From Verrucomicrobiales bacterium (GTDB lineage Bacteria; Verrucomicrobiota; Verrucomicrobiia; Verrucomicrobiales; DEV007): 13,989 bases of DNA. The notes beneath the pieces are model-generated. The model searched no databases, was not told the origin of the DNA, and saw only the letters and a list, made by a program, of their open reading frames with translations. Positions 6,589-13,233 of this stretch are shown here, piece after piece (position 1 is the first letter of the stretch; every line of letters begins with the position of its first letter). The translations under genes and the position numbers were made by a program. Location of the stretch: assembly GCA_017991025.1 (NCBI GenBank), contig JAGNMT010000044.1, forward strand, positions 1 to 13,989, given 5' to 3'.

Positions 6589-7242
6589 TCAAGACGCCGG
6601 GTCAAGAACGAGCGCTTTATCCCGTTTTACGGGGAGCATTCTAACACTCTCGCTATCCGCAAGGGAAGCATGAAATCCTTTGAGGATCTGATTACTCAGA
6701 TAGTCAAGCGTGGCGAAGACCTGGTAACCGGTCGCGGCGCAGGCGAGAAAGGACGGACCGCGAACTTTAAACGCCTCGTCCAAGTCCTCGGGCCGTACTG
6801 CTCCCCGCTGGTCCCGCTTGTTGTACTGAAACGTCACCGGAATCCGGTCCGGGTGCATATTGTTTATCTTCAATGATTCACGATACCCACGATAGGCCGA
6901 TAGATTGGCTTCGAACCGTCCCGGGGACGAGTCGGCTACGAAGATAACTCCATCCGTGCCCGCGAGGACCGCGCTACGAGGGTCCGAGAGGATTTCCTGA
7001 CCGGGCGCTGTGTAGAGCTGGAACCGGGTTCGGTAACCGGCGATTTCGGTCGCATGGACAGAAAGAAAATCAAAGCAAATCGTGCGATTCTGCTCGGTGG
7101 CGATCGAAACGAGATCGCCCCTGAGAAGGGGGTCGAGTCGACGATGAATATAATGAAGATTGGTCGTCTTGCCCCCTTCGGGCGGGCCGCAATACACGAT
7201 CTTAAATTGAATCTCCCGGGTGTCGTGTCGAACCAATGCCAT
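6589..7242 (-). CDS. MglA-like small Ras-family GTPase
   Basis: Proteins of this bacterial family switch between GTP and GDP forms to mark cell poles or control motors. The 217-aa product shows all the GTPase boxes: P-loop GPPEGGKT (19-26), switch I region ATEQNRTICFDFL (48-60) with the MglA-style T-E-x-x-R-T pattern, Walker B/switch II TAPGQE (79-83) with Gln82 at the catalytic position, NKRD (141-144) for guanine recognition, and a G5-like CAATGYQ. The C-terminus has about 25 extra residues and no lipid-modification cysteine. It begins five bases after the scaffold gene stops, so translation is likely coupled; a GGGGGA stretch inside the end of that gene may serve as its ribosome binding site. 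The roadblock protein encoded next is its probable regulator. Whether its role is polarity, motility or something else cannot be read from the sequence. Confidence 0.9.
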   Translation of the reverse strand: MALVRHDTREIQFKIVYCGPPEGGKTTNLHYIHRRLDPLLRGDLVSIATEQNRTICFDFLSVHATEIAGYRTRFQLYTAPGQEILSDPRSAVLAGTDGVIFVADSSPGRFEANLSAYRGYRESLKINNMHPDRIPVTFQYNKRDQRGAVRPEDLDEAFKVRGPSFLACAATGYQVFATLDYLSNQILKGFHASLADSESVRMLPVKRDKALVLDPAS

Positions 7243-7247
7243 GGCAA

Positions 7248-9173
7248 CTATTCCCCCAGTTTGGCTAAACTTCTCGCGGCAATGATCAGTTTTTCGCGGA
7301 CGCCCGGCTGGAAGGTCGCTTTATCATGATGAACGGTCACACAATAATCCCCCTCGAGAAAGAGACTAACGATTCCGCGATCAGTGTGCAGCGTGAAAGT
7401 CCTGGCTTCCGGCAATCCGGTAAGTTTGGCAAGATTCCGGATGGTGGAGATCATTTCCCGGGCCTCGCTGCCGAGCTTACCTTCCTCACTGCGCGAAGCT
7501 TGAACCAACTTACCGGGGGTAGTGAGAGAGCAACTAATGATCCCGGGCAAATCCACCACACAGCGGGCTACCATAGACAGGGTGAATACCTCGCTTAGTG
7601 AAAAGATGGCTCGAAGTTCGAGATCCCGATCAGCGCCGCTTTCTCCCATCGCGATTGCAGCCGGCCTTACCGGAACACTCTCCGCAGTTCTATGCTCCTG
7701 TCCCCGGGCAATCCCATTAAGGTCCCCTGAAACACCGCTGGCAGGTGGACTCGCTTCTGCCCCGTTACCAGCAACAACCGGTGCCTGGCCAAAAGAGGAA
7801 TACCCGGCCCCTCCCTGTCCTGCCTGCGGGAGCGGAGACAACTCCGGTTTAATCTTCGGTTCCGCGGTCCATGACACCTGCACCCCTTTCGTCTCCGGTG
7901 GCGGAGAAGATACCCGGACCGCAGGAGCGGCGGCTTGAAAGGCGGAAAATTCGTTAGCAGGAGACATGTTAGTTGGAGCAGTCATGGGAGTATACGCCGG
8001 GGGAGTGGACGCATTGGGTAGAGCATTCACGTTGCTGGCCGCAGGCTGATCGGCACCTTTGCTCCCCTGTTTCAGAAGGTTTCCGATATTTTCAAACGAT
8101 GGGGGCGAGAAGGGCGTGACCTCTTTCTTGATCCCCTGCTCATCGGGCGTCATCCCCTCGCCATGGAACATCGCGCCCCAAACGCCCTGCGGTTCCGCAT
8201 TGAGATTCTCAGGAACTGATCCGGTCGGGAAGGGAAGGTCCGAATCCTCTGCCGCCTGCTTGGAGAACAGGGTCGCAAATCCCTGATCGCTCTCAAACGG
8301 ATTGCCCTTGAATGACGGCACCTCCTTGTCGAATCCCCCATTTTTCGGCAGTTGCATAGCACTTTCCCCGGCATCAGCTCCACCCGGTGACGGAGTTCCC
8401 TGAAATGCGGAAAGTCCGTCGAAAAATCCCCCGGATGCTGCCACACCGCCCGTCGCTGGCGATTCGGAAATCCCGAATCCCACCGCTTCGCCGCACCCTG
8501 CGGGGAAGGCACCGGGACCCGCTGGAGAATGCGTAATCTCCCGGGGCGGGCTTTGCTGCGGAACGGCTTTCGAAAAGAGAGGAACCTCACCCCCGATTGG
8601 CCCTTTCGCCCATTGGGAGACATCCTCTTGAAGGGATTTTGGCTTCTCGTCTTTCATGTCACTCCTTTTCGAGGGCGCCCCCCCTTCCTCACCCTTCTGA
8701 CCCGGAGCCCAAAACGGATTATCCGCAGGGGCCGCTTCCATGGGCCACGCCGCCCCTGAACTGAATCCCAATCCCGGCGATGCACCTGACGTCATGCCGC
8801 CGAGTTTAGGAGGCAACGTAATAACCGAGTCGTTCAGGGGTGTGATCTCCGCAGCAAAGAGTTCCGGACAAACCCGGTAAAGCGTAGAAAGTTTGACGTC
8901 GCGGCTTCCGTCTCCGGGCATCGGTATTGCCACTTCTTTCTGCATCGGTATTCCACTCTGTGCCGAGATCGCTGTCGGGATATAGGCGATCAATTCGCTA
9001 ACGAGAAAGGACTGAAAGTATCGCCCACTGTCCGTCGTCCCGGATTTAGCATGATCGGGATTCCCTCGCCCCGCTTCCGCCGGAGCCGATGCAGCCGGCA
9101 TTTGCCAACCCGTTGAAGCACTCTCAATATTCTCCTCATCCGGGGAAAAAATGTTTCGAAAGGAGAAAGACAT
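7248..9173 (-). CDS. Disordered scaffold protein with C-terminal roadblock-like domain
   Basis: This 641-aa protein belongs to no family I can name. Residues about 50-125 form a possible folded N-terminal module (YFQSFLVSELIAYIPTAI ... KLSTLYRVCPELFAAEI ... DSVITLPPKL). Residues about 130-510 are low-complexity, rich in Pro, Gly, Ala and Ser, and probably disordered. They contain repeated aromatic motifs: LFSK at 199-202 and 302-305, SAFQ at 255-258 and 410-413, NPF at 152-154 and 291-293, and KEV(P/T)xF at 283-288 and 350-355. Residues about 517-640 have the helix-strand-helix-strand order of a roadblock/LC7 fold (LPGIISCSLTTPGKLVQAS, then EAREMISTIRNLAKL, then ARTFTLHTDRGIVSLFLEG). There is no signal peptide or membrane helix, so it is cytoplasmic. 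It is first in the series, five bases before the GTPase gene. A role as a GTPase partner or assembly scaffold is inferred from domain and position. Confidence 0.75.
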   Translation of the reverse strand: MSFSFRNIFSPDEENIESASTGWQMPAASAPAEAGRGNPDHAKSGTTDSGRYFQSFLVSELIAYIPTAISAQSGIPMQKEVAIPMPGDGSRDVKLSTLYRVCPELFAAEITPLNDSVITLPPKLGGMTSGASPGLGFSSGAAWPMEAAPADNPFWAPGQKGEEGGAPSKRSDMKDEKPKSLQEDVSQWAKGPIGGEVPLFSKAVPQQSPPREITHSPAGPGAFPAGCGEAVGFGISESPATGGVAASGGFFDGLSAFQGTPSPGGADAGESAMQLPKNGGFDKEVPSFKGNPFESDQGFATLFSKQAAEDSDLPFPTGSVPENLNAEPQGVWGAMFHGEGMTPDEQGIKKEVTPFSPPSFENIGNLLKQGSKGADQPAASNVNALPNASTPPAYTPMTAPTNMSPANEFSAFQAAAPAVRVSSPPPETKGVQVSWTAEPKIKPELSPLPQAGQGGAGYSSFGQAPVVAGNGAEASPPASGVSGDLNGIARGQEHRTAESVPVRPAAIAMGESGADRDLELRAIFSLSEVFTLSMVARCVVDLPGIISCSLTTPGKLVQASRSEEGKLGSEAREMISTIRNLAKLTGLPEARTFTLHTDRGIVSLFLEGDYCVTVHHDKATFQPGVREKLIIAARSLAKLGE

Positions 9174-9277
9174 GGCGCTCGGCGAGATACTTGCTGATTA
9201 CTAGTAGGGTCGAATCACTACTCTGAAGCCTCAAATTAATGATTCCCGCTTCCAGTTATGATTTTTTTAGTAACCAA

Positions 9278-9306
9278 AGATTATGGTGCCACCAGTAATT
9301 AATCAA
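9278..9306 (-). promoter_or_regulatory. Candidate promoter for the scaffold-GTPase-ExbBD gene series
   Basis: Read on the - strand, TTGATT (9301-9306) is followed 17 bases later by TAATCT (9278-9283), or 15 bases later by the better-matching CATAAT (9280-9285). It lies about 105 bases before the scaffold start in the 181-base AT-rich gap after the CPBP gene, the only large gap ahead of this series. The choice of -10 is uncertain. Confidence 0.35.
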
Positions 9307-9317
9307 GTCATTTTTAT

Positions 9318-9335
9318 AATTAAGAAATCTTAATT
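9318..9335. promoter_or_regulatory. 8+8 AT-rich palindrome upstream of the candidate promoter
   Basis: AATTAAGA and TCTTAATT are perfect inverse complements separated by two bases, centred about 20 bases upstream of the candidate -35. The two-base gap and all-weak pairs make an RNA terminator unlikely and a dimeric regulator site more likely. AT-rich palindromes can arise by chance in such a gap. Confidence 0.35.
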
Positions 9336-9354
9336 GATTTACCCTACCGGAGAG

Positions 9355-10734
9355 TCAGAGGATCCACCAGAGCATCCCCACGAGAACCCCGTTGTTAATA
9401 GCGTGGGCAACCATGGGAGCGATCAATGAATCCCGCCACTCCCTCAGCAGGGAAAAGCCTATCCCCATCCCCGCCAGTGCCGGGATCGCATAGACACCCT
9501 GGGGGTGGAGCGAAGCAAAAATGAGCCCGGTAAAAAGTGCGGACGGGAAGAAGCGGAAGCGTCCCCGAAAATAGCGGTGCAGTGCTCCTCTGAAAAACAA
9601 CTCTTCGAAAAAGGGCGCAAAACCGGAGGCGAGAGCAAGGCAGGCAAGGCGCGTCCAGGTCGTGCCTCCATAGATCCAGCCAACGATGGGATGCGGTTCC
9701 GGCCCGGCTGGTGCACTGCCGACCGCCATTCCCTGCCCGTCGAATGCTTCGGTAATTAAAGTAAGAACGAGAGTAAGACTGATGCCGATGGACGCGACGG
9801 ACAACACCACCAGATACCCGATAAACCCCGCCCTGATCTCCTGTAGCCATCCCTCCCCGCGATGGAGGCCGACTGCGGCACTAAAATCCTTCCAGGTGAT
9901 CCCGCGAAAAAGGGGCCACAACAAAGGGACGATGACCGCCGCCACATAACTAATGACGGAGAGCGGCTCATACAGATAAGCACTGAGGAAAGCCCCTGCC
10001 GTCATGACTCCCAGGTAGAGAGCGAAACACTCGAGCAGCAACCCTCCCTGCCTGCGGGCAGGATCAAAGGCGTTCGAGGACTCCCCGCTGTTGAGTCGGC
10101 GTAGATGGAAAATCAGCAGCAGGCCACCGGCGAGGATCCCCAGCACAGCTCCCGTGAGCATCAAACTCATTGTTCCGAGGACGATGACCGCTCTTGTGCG
10201 AATTGACTCATTGAATGGCGGACTGGAGCGCTCCGGCCCTCGGGCCAGGTCCGCGAACCACCCGAGATAACTTCGCAATTGATCGCGCTCCGCCTCGTCC
10301 ACTCCTTCGGCGACAGCCTTGCCAGTCGCACTCGCAAGCTCGCGTGGAACGCTCTTTGAGAACCGTTCCAGCAAGGTTACAGCCCCCGGTGAATCAGACT
10401 GCACAAAGCACTCCAATAATGCCAGTGCCGCGACGGAGTAATCGTTAATAACTGCCCCGCTTAATTCATCAAGAGCCTCTCGTGCAGAGGCGGGATCAAG
10501 AAGAGAGGTGGCGATCACAACCTGGCTCTGCATTTTCAGCATAGCCAGATCACTCTGATCGTTACCCTCCGTAAAATCTCCCTGCGCGTCCCCGGACCCG
10601 GTTTCAAAGAACCAACTGAAGGGGATCAGTGCGAAAAACACCAGTGGCCAGCACCACCATGCCGCTTTTCGATCCGGAATTGCCAGAAGCAGCTCAGGAG
10701 GACCGGGTGGCTTAAGGTCTTCTGGTGAATCCAT
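9355..10734 (-). CDS. CPBP-family intramembrane metalloprotease with N-terminal extension
   Basis: CPBP (Rce1/Abi) proteins are multi-pass membrane proteins, several of them metalloproteases that cut within the membrane. The C-terminal half of this 459-aa protein has all three family motifs: EELFFR (Glu377, Glu378, Arg382), FASLH (His410) and HAINN (His444, Asn448), on several hydrophobic helices (about 181-210, 235-280, 305-330 and 363-459). The N-terminal half is unusual: after a first membrane helix (26-43) comes an extra domain of about 135 residues (44-179), polar and helical, probably outside the cytoplasm, and not part of the core family. The start is the ATG at 10734, without a Shine-Dalgarno. 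It lies 92 bases after the PQQ-propeller gene and 181 bases before the scaffold gene, so it may be its own unit. The substrate is unknown. Confidence 0.88.
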   Translation of the reverse strand: MDSPEDLKPPGPPELLLAIPDRKAAWWCWPLVFFALIPFSWFFETGSGDAQGDFTEGNDQSDLAMLKMQSQVVIATSLLDPASAREALDELSGAVINDYSVAALALLECFVQSDSPGAVTLLERFSKSVPRELASATGKAVAEGVDEAERDQLRSYLGWFADLARGPERSSPPFNESIRTRAVIVLGTMSLMLTGAVLGILAGGLLLIFHLRRLNSGESSNAFDPARRQGGLLLECFALYLGVMTAGAFLSAYLYEPLSVISYVAAVIVPLLWPLFRGITWKDFSAAVGLHRGEGWLQEIRAGFIGYLVVLSVASIGISLTLVLTLITEAFDGQGMAVGSAPAGPEPHPIVGWIYGGTTWTRLACLALASGFAPFFEELFFRGALHRYFRGRFRFFPSALFTGLIFASLHPQGVYAIPALAGMGIGFSLLREWRDSLIAPMVAHAINNGVLVGMLWWIL

Positions 10735-10746
10735 TGCCGGTGATTA

Positions 10747-10777
10747 AACAGGGGTGAACCGATCATCCAACCCTGTT
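10747..10777 (-). terminator. Hairpin between the PQQ-propeller gene and the CPBP gene
   Basis: AACAGGG (10747-10753) and CCCTGTT (10771-10777) are inverse complements with a 17-base loop. On the - strand the stem is followed by TTAAT. It ends 12 bases before the CPBP start and could end the upstream transcript or affect initiation. A second palindrome, centred on GGGCCC (10780-10792), sits beside it. The T-run is short, so support as a terminator is weak. Confidence 0.3.
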
Positions 10778-10826
10778 CAGTCGGGGCCCGACCGGGCGCA
10801 CGACACGGCAGAGAAGCGAGGCGGAC

Positions 10827-12263
10827 CTACTTGGCGCTCACGTCGTAACAGACGAGGAACTCCTGATCGCGAAGGTAAAGTTTTCCACCAAGCACGAGCG
10901 GGTGAGTCCAGACTTTACCCTTGGGATTGCGATTAGGGCTCTGCGGATCAAGCTTGAACTGGCCTTTCTGCTTGTATTCCTTCGGATTGACTTCTACGAG
11001 GGTGAGAGTGCCGTCATCTTCGTTGAGGGCGTAGATGTGACCGTCGGCAACATGCACGGAGCCCTTGAGCGTAAACTGGCCTTTTTCGTTCCAGACCAAC
11101 TCGCCCGTCTTCCAATCCTGACAGATCAGCCCCTTGGCGTCGGAGAATCCGTAGAGGTGATCGCCCACCTTGATGACGCCGCCGTGGTGATTCATCATCT
11201 CTTTGTTCTGCCAGACATCGGTAGCCGTATTGTCAGATCCAATACGGATGAGTTTGCAACCGACTCCGTAGCCGGAGGAAATATAAATCTCGTTGCCTGA
11301 GATGATGGGAGTCGGGATGACGGCGGTCTTCCCACCCCAGGCTGAAGTCCAGAGCAGCTTGCCGTCAGCGGCCGAGACCCCGACGATCTGACTATCGAAA
11401 AGCTTCACGTATTGTTTGGTGCCATTGATCTCGGTCGCGAGGATGGTGGCATATTCCGCCTTACCCGCCTTCAACTCAGAAGCCTTCCAAACGACTTCGC
11501 CGGTAAGTTTGTTCAGGGACACCATGGCAGCTTCGCTACCGCCGGGGGCAAAAATCACATTGGCTCCATCGACGAGTGGAGACTCAGCGAATCCCCAACC
11601 GCCCATCTGGCCTTTGAAGTCGTCGACGAGGTGTTTTTTCCAGACCTCCTTACCGTCGGCGGCGGCGAGACAAGCAACGGCTCCCTTTGGATCGAGTACG
11701 TAGACATGACCGTCGGAAACGGTCGGAGTGCTTCGGGGCCCGTGTCCCCAACCAGAGTTGTAGGGCGCTTTGTCATCTTTCGAAAACGCCTGCGCCCACA
11801 GTTCCTTACCTGTCGCGACGTCGACGCAAACCACAGTCACATCATCTTCCCGGGTCCCCATCGTATAGAGGCGACCATCGACAATGCTGAAACCGGAATA
11901 TCCCATGCCTGCTTTATCGTAGGCCCAGAGCTGCTTCGGACCACCCTCCGGCCACTCTTTCAGGAGCCCGGTATCCGGCGAGATGTCGTCTCCTTTCGGC
12001 CCGCGGAAAGCCGGCCACTGGGAACCGCCTGCCGCCGCGCCCTTTTCGACAGCGGCGAGAAATGCCTGATCTTCGAGGCTCAAGGAAATAACGTCGACAA
12101 GACCAGTCCTGCCGTCGGGCAGCTTGAGGTGCACTTTTCCGCCCTCCACTTTGATCAACTCCGCTTCGATTGCTTTGCCGGAGGCGGCCTGTTTCCAGGT
12201 CCTTGCTATTGCGGGCATCGCCGCGATCAGTAGAGCAACAACAAGTGTAGAAGTACGTTTCAT
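10827..12263 (-). CDS. Secreted SHD1-domain PQQ-type beta-propeller protein
   Basis: This 478-aa exported protein is of unknown exact role. It opens with a signal peptide (MKRTSTLVVALLIAAMPAIA, cleavage near residue 21). Residues about 22-75 match the SHD1 pattern (RTWKQAASGKAIEAELIKVE then LKLPDGRTGLVDVISLSLED), common in exported proteins of Planctomycetes and Verrucomicrobia. From about residue 82 (WPAFRGPKGDD) to the end is a beta-propeller of PQQ-like blades, with repeated phrases such as DVATGKELWAQ, AADGKEVWKK, NKLTGEVVWKA, AADGKLLWTS and DWKTGELVWNE. The blades resemble BamB and quinoprotein dehydrogenases, but no dehydrogenase catalytic cysteine pair was seen, so binding or scaffolding is more likely than catalysis. 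The ATG at 12263 was chosen because the signal peptide starts there; an upstream in-frame start at 12344 would bury it behind 27 polar residues. It follows GH16 at 146 bases. Confidence 0.85.
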   Translation of the reverse strand: MKRTSTLVVALLIAAMPAIARTWKQAASGKAIEAELIKVEGGKVHLKLPDGRTGLVDVISLSLEDQAFLAAVEKGAAAGGSQWPAFRGPKGDDISPDTGLLKEWPEGGPKQLWAYDKAGMGYSGFSIVDGRLYTMGTREDDVTVVCVDVATGKELWAQAFSKDDKAPYNSGWGHGPRSTPTVSDGHVYVLDPKGAVACLAAADGKEVWKKHLVDDFKGQMGGWGFAESPLVDGANVIFAPGGSEAAMVSLNKLTGEVVWKASELKAGKAEYATILATEINGTKQYVKLFDSQIVGVSAADGKLLWTSAWGGKTAVIPTPIISGNEIYISSGYGVGCKLIRIGSDNTATDVWQNKEMMNHHGGVIKVGDHLYGFSDAKGLICQDWKTGELVWNEKGQFTLKGSVHVADGHIYALNEDDGTLTLVEVNPKEYKQKGQFKLDPQSPNRNPKGKVWTHPLVLGGKLYLRDQEFLVCYDVSAK

Positions 12264-12365
12264 GGCCGGAAATTCGCCGATAGTGCCGGAAAACGCAAGT
12301 CGCGTGATTTGATGAGCCTCCGGGGATTTGCTCCGAACTTTCAAGAGCCTGGATCACTCAACTCG

Positions 12366-12388
12366 CCGGTCTCCTCAAATTTGACCGG
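12366..12388. repeat. Inverted repeat after the GH16 gene
   Basis: CCGGTC (12366-12371) and GACCGG (12383-12388) pair perfectly across 11 bases, between the GH16 stop and the propeller start. There is no T-run on the - strand, so it is at most a stabilising or pausing hairpin. Confidence 0.3.
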
Positions 12389-12409
12389 GAGAGATCGCAC
12401 CCCCGTCTC

Positions 12410-13198
12410 CTATTTTTCCCCCGATCCCCGCTCTTTCCAAACTTTTACATAATCAATCTCGAAATCGGCAGGGAACCTGGTTTCTGCATCGGGGGCTTCG
12501 GCCCAGCCGCCTATGGCAAGGTTCAAGAGCAGAAACATAGGCTGCTCCGGCACCTCCTGATCTGACTGATGGCGCTCAATGCTGTCGACATACCAGCGAA
12601 TCTTCCCTTTTTCCCACTCGACCGCAAAGGTATGAAATCCATCCGAAAAATCGGTCCCCTTGAATTCCCCGGTTACAGCGAGGGACTTGCCACCGGGATT
12701 ACTGAGATCGGGCCAGTGGTTGGACATGTAAACTTTGTCCGGTTCGTGCCCCAGAACCTCGAGCACATCGATCTCCGGTGGCCACGCCAGCGGATCCGGG
12801 AGCAACCAGAAGGCGGGCCATAAACCCTTCCCTTTCGGAACCTTGCAACGCACTTCAAAACGGCCAAATTGCTGAGAAAACTTCCCCAAAGTCGTCATCA
12901 TGCCGGAACGGTAGTCGCGCTTCGCTCCGTCGTAAAAGGCGGGTTCGTCTTCACAGCGTATCTTCAGGATTCCGTTCTCCTGATGGAACGCCTTGACGAT
13001 ATAAGCCTGCAACTCGTTGTTTTTCTCTGCGCCCCACGGGTCTTTCGGAACCCACCTGGCGTAATCGAGCTTAGGTCCGTCGAACTCATCCACAAAAGTG
13101 AGCTCCCACCTTTCCGGCTCAGTGGCACCCTGGCCGCTAACATCGGCATGAATCAGGACCGGGAAAAGAATACACCGCAAAACGGAGAACCATTTCAT
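12410..13198 (-). CDS. Secreted glycoside hydrolase family 16 (beta-glucanase-like)
   Basis: GH16 enzymes cut beta-1,3/1,4 glucans or galactans by a retaining mechanism. The 262-aa product has a probable signal peptide (about 1-23, hydrophobic core SVLRCILFPVLIHA), then a single catalytic domain. Family marks are the start WELTFVDEFDG, the strand FGRFEVRCKVPKGKGLWPAFWLLP, and the catalytic signature EIDVLE (Glu142 nucleophile, Asp144, Glu147 acid/base), followed by DGFHTFAVEWEKGKIRWYVD and the C-terminal FEIDYVKVWK. The length fits a one-domain enzyme with no binding module. The ATG at 13198 has a modest AGGGAG eight bases upstream. It lies 35 bases after the alpha/beta hydrolase gene and is probably co-transcribed with it, suggesting a small polysaccharide-use unit. 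The substrate (laminarin, lichenan, agar or carrageenan) cannot be decided from the sequence. Confidence 0.92.
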   Translation of the reverse strand: MKWFSVLRCILFPVLIHADVSGQGATEPERWELTFVDEFDGPKLDYARWVPKDPWGAEKNNELQAYIVKAFHQENGILKIRCEDEPAFYDGAKRDYRSGMMTTLGKFSQQFGRFEVRCKVPKGKGLWPAFWLLPDPLAWPPEIDVLEVLGHEPDKVYMSNHWPDLSNPGGKSLAVTGEFKGTDFSDGFHTFAVEWEKGKIRWYVDSIERHQSDQEVPEQPMFLLLNLAIGGWAEAPDAETRFPADFEIDYVKVWKERGSGEK

Positions 13199-13233
13199 CC
13201 CCCACTCTCCCTAACTCGCCAGTCATTAGCAAC

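Noticed and set aside
6555..6605. TTG start of the roadblock gene overlapping the GTPase gene by 17 bases
   Set aside because: The ATG at 6554 is a better start codon and lies before the roadblock fold. The overlap remains possible because of likely translational coupling.
11412..12233. 273-codon + strand open frame antisense to the propeller gene
   Set aside because: It is the mirror of a well-supported exported propeller and has no domain of its own.
12264..12344. 27-residue N-terminal extension of the propeller protein
   Set aside because: It would hide an obvious signal peptide starting at 12263.
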